A stretch of 64,000 nucleotides of DNA from positions 558,001-622,000 of the forward strand of contig CAVRSV010000001.1 of the NCBI GenBank assembly GCA_963723965.1, in the 5' to 3' direction. This document shows, piece after piece, positions 44,532 to 53,016 of this stretch. Within the stretch, counting starts at the first letter, position 1; each line of letters begins with the position of its first letter. This DNA comes from JARRKC01 sp963723965. GTDB taxonomy: Bacteria > Acidobacteriota > UBA6911 > RPQK01 > JAPXNP01. The position numbers and the translations under genes were made by a program. The notes beneath the pieces were generated by a model. It saw only the letters and a program-made list of their open reading frames with translations, ran no database searches and was not told the DNA's origin.

Positions 44532-46070
44532 CTACTGATAGCTCTCGCGGATCCAGCGCTCGAAGGTGCCTCCGGGATCCTTCACGGCTTCTTCGTCGAC
44601 CACGAACTGGGCGCCCGGGGTCCGCTTGCTCAACAGTTTCAGGGCGTGCTCGTAGCTCTTGACGAAGCTGCGGCAGTGGTCGACGAAATCGGTCCCGGCC
44701 GCCTCGGCCTGTGTGGACAGCAATTCCGTCGCCTCCGGCGTGAACGACACACCGATGCCGTATTCCTCGCGGATGTCATTCTCCACACGTCCCGCCTTCC
44801 AGACCAGCACCTGCGGCCGATCGAGCCGCGGGTTTTCGAGCAGTTCCTTGAGTCGAGCGGCGGGATCGGTCACCAGCTCCCGGTTGACGATGAACTCCTT
44901 GACCTGGCTGTCGGGCAGGTAGTACTTGAAGTCCCGGAAGATCTTCTCGCAGACCGACATGAGGCCGCGCGCGCCGGTGCGCTCCTCGGCGGCCGCCTCG
45001 GCGATCCTGCGCATCCCGTCGTCGGTGAAGAAGACCTCGATGCCATAAGCGAGGAAGTCCTCCCGGTACTGCTTGAGGATGGATCCCTCGGAATGCTTGG
45101 CCACGTCGAAGAGATCGTCGACCGACAGCGGCTGACAATGCACGACGACCGGAAGACGTCCTGCAAACTCGGCCTCGAAGCCGTACTCGATGAAGTCCAC
45201 CGCCCGAACGCGCTCATAAAGGCTGTGTTCTTCGTCGACGGACAGCTTTTCGCCCGTGAAGCCGATCTGCTTCGACCCGATCCTCTTCTTGATGATGTCC
45301 GTCAGACCCTGGAAGGCTCCGCTGACAATGAAGAGGATGTGCCCCGTGTTGATGGTCTTCTTCTCGATTCTGCCCTTGGTCTGGAATTCGATGAAGGCCT
45401 GCATCTGGCTGGCGATATCGGTGGCCGACCGCAAGGGTACCTCGGTTTCCTCCATCAGCTTCAGGAGGTTGCGCTGAACGCCCTGGCCGCTGACGTCGCG
45501 GCCCATCGCGTTCATCGAAGCGGCGATCTTGTCGATCTCGTCCAGATAGATGATGCCGCATTCCGCCAGGGAGACGTCTCCGTTGGCCTGGGTGACGAGC
45601 TCCCGCACCAGGTCCTCCACGTCTCCGCCGACGTAGCCGGTTTCACTGAACTTCGTCGCATCCGCTTTGGCAAAGGGAACGCCGATGAGGCGCGCGATGT
45701 TCTGCACCAGATAGGTCTTTCCGACCCCCGTTGGACCGATGAGGATGATGTTCTGCTTCTTGTATTCGAGCCAGTTCTCGGGGCCCTGCAGATTCTGAAT
45801 ATGGTGGTAGTGATCGCAGATGGCGGTAGCCAGGACCTTCTTGGCGTCGTCCTGGCGGATGACGAAGCGGTCCAGGTACTTCTTGATGTCACTTGGCTTG
45901 TAGTTGAATTCGAGCGCCTTGTGGCGGGCCTCTGCCCGGGCCGCCTCTTCGTCGGTCTCCTCGGGCTGCGCCTGAGCCTGGGAAAAGAGATCGACCTTGA
46001 CGCCGGAACCGAATTTATCTTGGAGGAATTTGCGCAATTCCTCGGGGCTGATTTGCTTGTCAGAACTCAT
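44532..46070 (-). CDS. ClpX-like AAA+ unfoldase without zinc-binding domain
   Basis: 512 residues. The AAA+ core matches ClpX: Walker A GPTGVGKT (112-119), Walker B IIYLDEID (173-180), pore loop GYVG (145-148), the ClpP-binding tripeptide IGF (269-271) and EFAGRLPVVV. Differences: no N-terminal C4 zinc finger (instead a 55-residue acidic/Ala-rich start), no RKH pore loop between strands (the position reads SQMQAFIEFQTKGRIEKK), and a C-terminal extension beyond about residue 400. It probably feeds substrates to ClpP or acts alone; substrate recognition must differ from ClpX. Confidence 0.82.
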   Translation of the reverse strand: MSSDKQISPEELRKFLQDKFGSGVKVDLFSQAQAQPEETDEEAARAEARHKALEFNYKPSDIKKYLDRFVIRQDDAKKVLATAICDHYHHIQNLQGPENWLEYKKQNIILIGPTGVGKTYLVQNIARLIGVPFAKADATKFSETGYVGGDVEDLVRELVTQANGDVSLAECGIIYLDEIDKIAASMNAMGRDVSGQGVQRNLLKLMEETEVPLRSATDIASQMQAFIEFQTKGRIEKKTINTGHILFIVSGAFQGLTDIIKKRIGSKQIGFTGEKLSVDEEHSLYERVRAVDFIEYGFEAEFAGRLPVVVHCQPLSVDDLFDVAKHSEGSILKQYREDFLAYGIEVFFTDDGMRRIAEAAAEERTGARGLMSVCEKIFRDFKYYLPDSQVKEFIVNRELVTDPAARLKELLENPRLDRPQVLVWKAGRVENDIREEYGIGVSFTPEATELLSTQAEAAGTDFVDHCRSFVKSYEHALKLLSKRTPGAQFVVDEEAVKDPGGTFERWIRESYQ

Positions 46071-46157
46071 GGCAACGCATACCTCTCCGACCCGAGATTC
46101 CGGGCCTAAAGCTAAGATGCCGGGAGGATGGCAAAGATTCAGGGGCGCATCCGGCCC

Positions 46158-47126
46158 TCAGTCGCCCGGATAGAAGTTGCGGACCCATCGATGTTTGCGC
46201 AGTTCGGACAGGGTTCGCGGGCTGAGCGGCGGCCGATCCGAAGCCGAAACATTGGCTGCGACATGCCGGGTGGTTCGCATGCCCGGGATCACGGTGCTGA
46301 CGGCCACGGGATGCAGGCAGAAGCGAAGGGCCAGCTCGGGCAGGGTCTCCACCTCCTCGCCCAGAAGCTCCGTGAGCTGCCGGGCCCTTTCGTGGACCTC
46401 CCGTTTGCGATCGCCGGCGAAATACCGCTCCCGCCAGTCTCCGGGGGGGAAAACGGTTTCCGGCGTGATCTTCCCGGTCAGTGCGCCCTCGTCGAACGGG
46501 ACCCGGACGATGACGCCCGTGTCGGCCTCCCGGCAGGCGTCGAACAGGGCGTCTTCGGGAGACTGATCGAAGATGTTGTAGATCACCTGCACCGTGTCGA
46601 CCTTCCCGGACCGGACCAGCTCCAAGGCGGAATCGGGCTTGTGATCGTCGATGGAGACTCCGAAAAAGGTGAACTTCCCCTGCCGCCTCAACTCCTGGAC
46701 GGTCTCGAACCAGGCTTCGTTGGAGAGCCACGCTGCGTTCCAGACGTGAAACTGGATCAGGTCGATGCACTCGATCTTCAAATTCGCCAGAGAATGTTCG
46801 ACGGACTCAACGATATGGCGCGAAGGAAACACCTCCTCCAGTGTGCCGTGCGACGGCCAACGGAAGTTCTTGGGCGGGATCTTGCTTGCCACATGGATCC
46901 GCTCCGGTCGTTCCCGAACCACCTCCCCGACCAGTTGCTCGGAGTGGCCGTTGCCGTAAACGAGGGCCGTATCGATGAAATTGACTCCTCCGTCGATCGC
47001 GGCATGCAGAGCGCGCAGCGACTCTTTGTCCTCCGCCCCCTTCCACATCGCGCCGCCGATGCCCCAGGCCCCAAAGCCGATTTCGGACACCTCCATACCG
47101 GTTCTGCCGAGTCTTCGGTACTTCAT
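46158..47126 (-). CDS. Aldo/keto reductase
   Basis: 322 residues from the ATG at MKYRRLGRTGMEVSEIGFGAWGIGG; the frame is open further upstream but that part has no match. Tetrad residues: FIDTALVYGNG (Asp, Tyr), VASKI (Lys) and DLIQFHVW (His). Distinct from the other aldo/keto reductase at 15.5 kb; closer to the YghZ/AKR-like proteins that act on small aldehydes or sugars. Starts right behind a TATAGT box with no ribosome site. The ClpX-like gene follows 87 bp later on the same strand. Confidence 0.9.
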   Translation of the reverse strand: MKYRRLGRTGMEVSEIGFGAWGIGGAMWKGAEDKESLRALHAAIDGGVNFIDTALVYGNGHSEQLVGEVVRERPERIHVASKIPPKNFRWPSHGTLEEVFPSRHIVESVEHSLANLKIECIDLIQFHVWNAAWLSNEAWFETVQELRRQGKFTFFGVSIDDHKPDSALELVRSGKVDTVQVIYNIFDQSPEDALFDACREADTGVIVRVPFDEGALTGKITPETVFPPGDWRERYFAGDRKREVHERARQLTELLGEEVETLPELALRFCLHPVAVSTVIPGMRTTRHVAANVSASDRPPLSPRTLSELRKHRWVRNFYPGD

Positions 47127-47133
47127 GGTTTCG

Positions 47134-47139
47134 ACTATA
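47134..47139 (-). promoter_or_regulatory. -10 element directly before the aldo/keto reductase (leaderless)
   Basis: Minus-strand TATAGT followed by seven bases (CGAAACC) and then the ATG. Transcription would begin at or within a base of the A of ATG. No ribosome site exists. No clear -35. Confidence 0.45.
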
Positions 47140-47155
47140 GCAAAACGGGGCCCAG

Positions 47156-47190
47156 GGAACCCGAAACTCGAAACTCGCAACCGGGAACTC
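47156..47190. repeat. Intergenic repeat related to the 27986 array
   Basis: A 35-bp stretch begins GGAACCCGAAACT and ends GGGAACTC, with CGAAACT in tandem at 47162-47168 and 47169-47175. The same CGAAACT and GGAACTC words make up the 14-mer array at 27986-28027, so the two regions look like members of one repeat type. Confidence 0.6.
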
Positions 47191-47276
47191 CCCGGGGGAG
47201 CGTTTGACACTCCCACCGAGGGGAAGGCAGAATCATTCATCCTGCGGTTTTCTGCCGGTTCGTGGAGAATGGAGAC

Positions 47277-47774
47277 ATGGCGAAAAGTAATTCATTTGAT
47301 ATCACTTCGACCACAGACCTGAACGAGGTCCGAAACGCGATCAATCAGACCATGAAGGAGGTCCACCAGCGTTTCGATTTCAAAGGGAGCGTCAGCGAAG
47401 TGAACCTGGACGGGACCGATCTCGTTCTGCACTCGGACGACGAATACCGTATGAAGAGCCTGATGGAGATCCTGGAGGCCAGGCTCATCAAGCGCGGTGT
47501 CTCGCTGAAGGCCCTGTCGGCGGACCGCCTCGAGGATGCGGCGGGCGGCAGTGTTCGCCAGCGCATCCACATCCAGCAGGGGATCCCCACGGAGAAAGCC
47601 AAGGAGATCATCCGCTTCGTCAAGGACATGAAGCTCAAGGTCCAGTCTTCGCTGCAGGGAGATGTCGTCCGGATCTCGGGCAAAGACCGCGACACTCTCC
47701 AGGAAGTCATCGCAGCGCTGCGGGATCAGGACTTCGGGATCGACATGCAGTTCACCAACTATCGAAGCATCTGA
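47277..47774 (+). CDS. yajQ: YajQ family cyclic-di-GMP-binding protein
   Basis: 165 residues from the ATG after GGAGAATGGAGAC. Family pattern: SFDITSTTDLNEVRNAIN, EVHQRFDFKGS, MKSLMEILEARLIKRGVSLK, RQRIHIQQGIPTEKAKEIIR and a C-terminal DFGIDMQFTNYRS. Two ferredoxin-like domains. In Xanthomonas the homologue binds c-di-GMP and controls virulence genes; in this organism the target is unknown. pyrE starts 7 bp downstream, so they are co-transcribed. Confidence 0.93.
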   Translation: MAKSNSFDITSTTDLNEVRNAINQTMKEVHQRFDFKGSVSEVNLDGTDLVLHSDDEYRMKSLMEILEARLIKRGVSLKALSADRLEDAAGGSVRQRIHIQQGIPTEKAKEIIRFVKDMKLKVQSSLQGDVVRISGKDRDTLQEVIAALRDQDFGIDMQFTNYRSI

Positions 47775-47781
47775 GGGGATC

Positions 47782-48378
47782 ATGACTTCCGAACGAGAAC
47801 GCCTGCTGCAACTCCTGCGAAGCCTTTCGCTCCGGCTCGGCAACTTCACTCTGGTGTCGGGACAGAAGAGTCACTATTACTTCGACAGCAAATTCACGAC
47901 ACTGGATCCCGAGGGCGCCTATCTGACCGCCAGCCTTCTGCTCGAAGAGGTGAAGCGTCAGGGGATCACCGCCGATGCCATCGGGGGACTGACGCTGGGG
48001 GCGGATCCGATCGTGGCGGCGGTGGCGGCTGTCAGTCATGCCCGACGTGAGGAATTCAACCCCCTACGGGCTTTCATCGTCCGCAAGGAACCGAAGAAGC
48101 ACGGCACGCAGCGCTTCATCGAGGGCTACGAACCGAGTCCCGGAACGCCGGTGGTCATCGTGGACGATGTCTGCACGACCGGAGGTTCGACCCTCAAGGC
48201 GATTCGTGCCGCCGAAGAGGCCGGCATGACGGTGGTGGCCGTGCTCTGTCTGGTCGACCGCGAACAGGGGGGCAGGGAGGCCCTGCGGGACTACCGCTTC
48301 TGCCCGCTCTTCACGGCAACGGAACTGCTCGCAGAGGCGGAGATTCAAAAGGAACTGGCGCGGCTGGCCGCCCAGTAG
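47782..48378 (+). CDS. pyrE: Orotate phosphoribosyltransferase
   Basis: 198 residues from ATG 47782 behind GAGGGG; the frame is open upstream inside yajQ but the family N-terminus is here. FTLVSGQKSHYYFDSKFTTL, GGLTLGADPIVAAVA, AFIVRKEPKKHGTQRFIEG and the PRPP-binding VVIVDDVCTTGGST. It makes OMP from orotate and PRPP in pyrimidine synthesis. The conserved Lys residues of the flexible loop are present. Confidence 0.95.
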   Translation: MTSERERLLQLLRSLSLRLGNFTLVSGQKSHYYFDSKFTTLDPEGAYLTASLLLEEVKRQGITADAIGGLTLGADPIVAAVAAVSHARREEFNPLRAFIVRKEPKKHGTQRFIEGYEPSPGTPVVIVDDVCTTGGSTLKAIRAAEEAGMTVVAVLCLVDREQGGREALRDYRFCPLFTATELLAEAEIQKELARLAAQ

Positions 48379-48405
48379 CCACCGGACTGGAAAGCGGCTC
48401 TTGCC

Positions 48406-49329
48406 ATGGAAGCGCAAATCGTGGTCAGCTCGCTGACCAAGCAGTACGGTGATTTTTCGGCCGTGCGCGGAATCGACTTCGAAGTCCGCTCGGGTGAGGT
48501 ATTCGGCCTGCTCGGCCCCAACGGTGCCGGCAAGACCACGACCGTTGAGATTCTCGAGGGGCTGCGCAGTCGGAGTGGTGGCGACGTCTCCGTGCTCGGC
48601 TGCGATCCCCAAACCCAGAATCGACAGCTCAAGGACCGGATCGGCGTCTGCCTTCAGTCGACGAATCTTCCCGAAAAGATCAAGGTTCACGAGGCATTGG
48701 AGCTGTTCGGGAGCTTCTACAGCCGTTCGAAGCGATCCGATGAGCTCCTCGAACGGCTGCAGCTCGTCGAAAAGCGGGACTCCTACTTCGGGCAGCTTTC
48801 GGGGGGACAGAAGCAACGCCTGGTCCTGGCCCTGTCGTTGATCAATGATCCTCAGTTGCTGTTTCTCGATGAGCCGACCACCGGCCTCGATCCCCAGGCG
48901 CGGCACGAGATCCACGGATTGATCCAGGCGCTGCAATCGGAGCAACGGACGGTTCTGCTGACGACCCACTACATCGAGGAAGCGGAGAGGCTCTGCGACC
49001 GCGTGGCGATCATCGACGGCGGAAGGATCATCGCTCTGGGCACACCCCGCGAGATCCGCGAGCGGGCACTGGGCAGTTCACTGATTGAGATTGTCTGCGA
49101 AACTCCACTTCCGGAAGGAGACCTGCCCGTCTGGAGGGAGGTCGAGCGCGTGACGCTGGCCCCGGATCGCCGTCGTCTGACGGTTCTCTCCCGCCACCCG
49201 GCGCGTACGCTCGTGGACGTCGTGAAGTGGATCGACGGACAGGGGATCGAACTCTCCGATGCGTTCGTCCGGCGCCCCTCCCTGGAAGATGTCTTCATCG
49301 AACTCACGGGAAGAAGCCTCCGAGAATGA
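48406..49329 (+). CDS. ABC transporter ATP-binding protein (ABC-2 exporter type)
   Basis: 307 residues. Walker A GPNGAGKTT, signature LSGGQKQRL, Walker B LLFLDEPTTGLDPQARHE, H-loop LLTTHYIEEAERL. The C-terminal 90 residues (SSLIEIVCETPLPEG onward) form the extra domain of multidrug/polysaccharide exporters. The stop overlaps the permease ATG (ATGA). With the downstream permease it forms an ABC-2 exporter; cargo unknown. The 28-bp gap after pyrE allows co-transcription with yajQ-pyrE. Confidence 0.93.
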   Translation: MEAQIVVSSLTKQYGDFSAVRGIDFEVRSGEVFGLLGPNGAGKTTTVEILEGLRSRSGGDVSVLGCDPQTQNRQLKDRIGVCLQSTNLPEKIKVHEALELFGSFYSRSKRSDELLERLQLVEKRDSYFGQLSGGQKQRLVLALSLINDPQLLFLDEPTTGLDPQARHEIHGLIQALQSEQRTVLLTTHYIEEAERLCDRVAIIDGGRIIALGTPREIRERALGSSLIEIVCETPLPEGDLPVWREVERVTLAPDRRRLTVLSRHPARTLVDVVKWIDGQGIELSDAFVRRPSLEDVFIELTGRSLRE

Positions 49330-51422
49330 GAGCCTACCTCGAGCTCACCAAGATCGACCTCCGTCTCGCCTTGCGCGACAAGGGCGTGCTCTTCTTCAGC
49401 TATCTCTTTCCGTTGCTGTTTTTCTTCGCCTTCGCGGAATTCCTGAACACGGCGATCTCCCACGTCGTCAGCATGGTGCTCCTCATGGGGATTCTGGGCA
49501 ACGGTCTGTTCGGTGCGGGCATGCGCACCGTCCATGACCGCGAGGATCACATCTTGCGCCGCTTCAAGGTGGCTCCCATCTCCTCGACCCATCTTCTGGT
49601 CGCCTCGCTCATCACCGGATGGATCCTGTATATCCCGGTCGTCCTGCTGATCGTCGGGTTGGCCCACTTCGTCTACGGCATGCCCTTTCCCGAGCGGCTG
49701 GCCGCCTTCTCCGTGATCCTCACGGTCGGACTGGTGGCTTTCCGGGCCCTGGGACTCATCCTCGCCGCCGTGGCCAACTCCATGCAGGAAGTGAACATCC
49801 TGGTTCAGTTCTTCTACTCGCCCATGCTCTTTCTGAGCGGCGCGCTCTTTCCGATTGCCGTGCTCCCCCACTGGGTCCAGTTGCTGTCCCAATACCTCCC
49901 GGCGACCTATCTCGTCAGCGGGATCCAGGGGGTATTCCTGCGCAATCAGTCGCTCGGGCAAAGTGCGGTGCCGGTTTTGGCGCTGGCGATGACGGTGGTC
50001 CTCGGCCTGTTCATTTCGGCGAAACTGTTCCGTTGGGAGAAACAGGAGAAGGTTCCCGCCTCGGCCAAGGCCTGGGTCCTGGCGGTGCTGGCTCCCTTCC
50101 TGATCCTGGGGACGCTGCAACTCTACTCCAAGGACGAACTTCGCAAGGCCCACATGCTCTATCGGGAACTTCGGCGAAGCGAGAGCATCCTGATCGAGGA
50201 TGCCCGGATCTTCATCGGGGACGGGAAGATCATCGAGCGAGGATCGGTGCTGATCCAGAACGGCCGCATCGCCCGCGTCGCGGCTGGGGGCGAACCGGTC
50301 GGCCAGACGGCGGCCATCGTCATCCCCGCCTCGGGCAAGACGCTGCTCCCCGGCTTGATCGACACCTTCACCTACGCCGCCTCGGTGGTGAACCGGCCGC
50401 CGGACCGGCAGCCGGAGCCCCGCGAGGCAATTCGCCAGGCACTGGCCAGCCAGCTTTACTGCGGAGTAACGGCGGTTCGGGCGGTGGATGTCCCGGTGGA
50501 AATTCAGGCGGACCTGAGGGAATCGTCGGAGGCCGGTGAATTCCTCGGGGCCGAGCTCTTCATGGCTTCACCTGCCGGTTCCGTCGGAGGGCTGGGTGAG
50601 GGTTCCGGCTTTCTCGGTCCCGCGGCAGGGGACCGGGGAGTCGCCGACTGTCTGGTGTTCCAGGTTCCCGCGGCCCCCCGCCGGCCATTTCTGGCGATGC
50701 TCCAGGCACTGGCCAACCGGGGACGTCAACAGGGGGCCCACCTGCTCGGCGTGCTGGAAGGCGCCGGCAGTCTGGGGCCGGCCCTGTCTCTCGGCCTTCA
50801 GGAACTGGTGTACCCCTATCCGCGGGAACTGCTGCCGCAGGCCGGGCTGGAGGAGCTTGTCGAACGGTCGGAAGTGCTCTCCATCGCCCTGGCGTGGCCC
50901 GAGGCGGCCCTGCAGCTCAGCCGCCACGACGCGGGGATTCTCGAGCACTCGCTCGTGCAGCAGGTCGTGGGAGCGGCCGATCTCGACTATCTGAGAGGCG
51001 AAGTCCGGCAGGGCCGTCTGCTTCCGGCGGAGGTCGATTCCGCCACAGCGGCGGAGGTGGCGCAGACGGCGATCCGCCTGCTGGGAGAGGCCTGGAAGAA
51101 CGGGGTCACTCTGGTTCCGGGCAGCCAGGCCGGCCGGGCCCTCCTCGTCCCGGGTCCCGCTCTTCACTTTGCGTTGCGACAGTGGGCTGGTGCAGGGATC
51201 CCTCCCGCCGCCGTTCTCGAAGCGGCAACCTCGAAAGCCGCAGCGGCATTGGGGGCCGGCGACCGGATCGGGCGCATTGCACCCGGCTACGATGCCGATC
51301 TGCTTCTGGTCAACGGCGATCCTACGACCGATCTGCGGGCCCTCGACCAGATCTCCACCGTCATCCTGAAAGGGGAGCGGATCGACCGCGCAGACCTGCT
51401 GGAAGTCTCCGGGGGTGAATAG
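49326..51422 (+). CDS. ABC-2 permease fused to an amidohydrolase-like domain that lacks metal ligands
   Basis: 698 residues from the ATG overlapping the ATPase stop. Residues 1-240 are a six-helix ABC-2 permease (LELTKIDLRLALRDKGVLFF, LRRFKVAPISSTHLLVASL, FFYSPMLFLSGALFPIAVLP). A seventh helix (about 249-267) is followed by a 410-residue region resembling imidazolonepropionase-like amidohydrolases: SILIEDARIFIGDGKIIERG, TLLPGLIDTFTY (342-350 where HxH is normal), and APGYDADLLLVNGDPTTDL. The HxH motif reads T-F-T-Y and the late Asp is Gln (VPGSQAGR), so the enzyme part looks dead. A seventh helix would place that domain outside the cytoplasm. Confidence 0.85.
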   Translation: MRAYLELTKIDLRLALRDKGVLFFSYLFPLLFFFAFAEFLNTAISHVVSMVLLMGILGNGLFGAGMRTVHDREDHILRRFKVAPISSTHLLVASLITGWILYIPVVLLIVGLAHFVYGMPFPERLAAFSVILTVGLVAFRALGLILAAVANSMQEVNILVQFFYSPMLFLSGALFPIAVLPHWVQLLSQYLPATYLVSGIQGVFLRNQSLGQSAVPVLALAMTVVLGLFISAKLFRWEKQEKVPASAKAWVLAVLAPFLILGTLQLYSKDELRKAHMLYRELRRSESILIEDARIFIGDGKIIERGSVLIQNGRIARVAAGGEPVGQTAAIVIPASGKTLLPGLIDTFTYAASVVNRPPDRQPEPREAIRQALASQLYCGVTAVRAVDVPVEIQADLRESSEAGEFLGAELFMASPAGSVGGLGEGSGFLGPAAGDRGVADCLVFQVPAAPRRPFLAMLQALANRGRQQGAHLLGVLEGAGSLGPALSLGLQELVYPYPRELLPQAGLEELVERSEVLSIALAWPEAALQLSRHDAGILEHSLVQQVVGAADLDYLRGEVRQGRLLPAEVDSATAAEVAQTAIRLLGEAWKNGVTLVPGSQAGRALLVPGPALHFALRQWAGAGIPPAAVLEAATSKAAAALGAGDRIGRIAPGYDADLLLVNGDPTTDLRALDQISTVILKGERIDRADLLEVSGGE

Positions 51423-51488
51423 CCCGACAGGCGCATCCGAAGCCCGCTGCTGCCGACCTCGGCGCGGAGCCCGGACTGGGGGGGGATT

Positions 51489-52745
51489 CTAGAGCTTCGT
51501 GATGTCCACATCGGTCTCCCAGTGCTGGTCGGATGCCAGCAGCTCGCCCCAGGTCATTTCCTTGTCCTCGTAGGCGGACTGCCGGCACAGGATCGCCGTC
51601 AGCGTGCTTTCGGCGCCCTGCTTGAGCTGGTTGTGAAAATTGCCGCTGTGGATGCTCTCGACAAAGGCTTTGACCTTCAGGGGTGTGGCATCGCCGAGGG
51701 GATCGACCTCGGGGCGCTTCTCACCGCTTGTGTCACCGGCGGCCGCCTCCCACGGGTTCTGTCCGCGGATCACGAGACCGCCGCTGTAGAAGGCCTCCGA
51801 AAACCCCTGGGGGCCGAAACAGCGCCATCCGACGCTGCCCCACTGGGGCAGGAACTGGGTGGATGCGAAACTGGCATGGACGTCGTTGGGGTAGAACAGA
51901 GTGACCGTGTACTGGTCCGATACGTCTCCGATGTCGGTCCTCACCTTGCGGGCGGCCGAGGCCTGGACGCGCAGGGGATGGGCGCCCAGAATCCAGTTGA
52001 AGGAGTCCAGGATGTGGATATTCTGCTCGACGATGATGTCGCCGCCCAGGACGCGATCGAACACCCAGTTGCGGATCTTTCGCTCGGCCGGTCTCATCGA
52101 CGCGTCACCGCGCCGGGGTAAATCGCCGGCAAAGTAGAATCCATGCACCAGGGCAATGTCCCCGATCGCCCCCTCGTGCAGTCGCTGCGTCTGCTGCACG
52201 AACTGGCTGCCGTAGCGGATCTGGAACCCGACGTCGACCGAAACCTTGCCTGCCGCCTTCTCCGCCAGCGAAGCCACCTCCATGCAACCCCGGACATGGG
52301 TCGAGACCGGCTTCTCGAGGTAGATGTGGCGCCCGGCATCGAGCATGGCCTGCAGATGCTGGGGGTGAAAGTAGGGCGGAGTCGCGATGATGACGACGTC
52401 GCCTTTGGTGGCCGCGATCTGCTGAAAGGCGTCGGGACCCACAAAGCGCTTGTCGACCTTGCTTCGCCCCAACCCCTTCTGCAGGCCGTTGAACCGCTGC
52501 TCCGTCGCGTCGAGCTGATCCTGGAAGAGATCTCCCAGGGCCGCGACCTGAACGTTGGTGTTCTTGACGAAGTCTTCTGCCACGGCATTGCCGCGTCCCC
52601 CGCAGCCGAGCAGCGCGATATCCAACCTGGAGTTGGCGCTGCTTCCGAAAGCCGTCTCCGGTGAGACGAGAAGCAGCCCCCCCGTGAAGGCGGCGGAAGA
52701 TTTCATGAACTCGCGACGACCGACTGGATTCGAAGACTTCGACAT
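51489..52745 (-). CDS. Tat-exported Gfo/Idh/MocA-family oxidoreductase
   Basis: 418 residues from ATG behind AGGAGG. The N-terminus has the twin-arginine motif RREFMK and a hydrophobic stretch ending PETAFG, so the folded, cofactor-loaded enzyme is exported. Then a Rossmann domain (LDIALLGCGGRGNAVAEDF), the EKPVSTH motif, and a C-terminal alpha/beta domain with GGDIIVEQNIHILDSFNW. Such proteins oxidise sugars or sugar derivatives with bound NAD(P). Substrate unknown; convergent with the ABC operon. Confidence 0.9.
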   Translation of the reverse strand: MSKSSNPVGRREFMKSSAAFTGGLLLVSPETAFGSSANSRLDIALLGCGGRGNAVAEDFVKNTNVQVAALGDLFQDQLDATEQRFNGLQKGLGRSKVDKRFVGPDAFQQIAATKGDVVIIATPPYFHPQHLQAMLDAGRHIYLEKPVSTHVRGCMEVASLAEKAAGKVSVDVGFQIRYGSQFVQQTQRLHEGAIGDIALVHGFYFAGDLPRRGDASMRPAERKIRNWVFDRVLGGDIIVEQNIHILDSFNWILGAHPLRVQASAARKVRTDIGDVSDQYTVTLFYPNDVHASFASTQFLPQWGSVGWRCFGPQGFSEAFYSGGLVIRGQNPWEAAAGDTSGEKRPEVDPLGDATPLKVKAFVESIHSGNFHNQLKQGAESTLTAILCRQSAYEDKEMTWGELLASDQHWETDVDITKL

Positions 52746-53016
52746 GGTCCCTCCTGAGAGCTGACGGCATGATACCAAGGGGAACGGGCGAGGGCTACTG
52801 GGGGAGATGGGTCGGCCCGGACGGTAAGGAACCCGTCTCTCTCAAAAATGTCGGCACTTTCTCGTCCCTGATGTGTTCGCGAGGCTGCAGGGGCTCGGAC
52901 CGACAAGATGTCGGGTCGGGGTGAGCGGCAAGGCCTTTCGGGCTGCGGGATCTCTTGGTCCCCTACTGCCTTTCGCAAGGGTTCCAGGCATCCCATCGCC
53001 GCCCGGATCGTCCACT

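Noticed and set aside
52703..52960. Continuation of the minus-strand frame from 54145 down to 52703
   Set aside because: After the frameshift near 54000 this frame loses similarity to the nucleotidyltransferase family and becomes Pro/Arg/Gly-rich.
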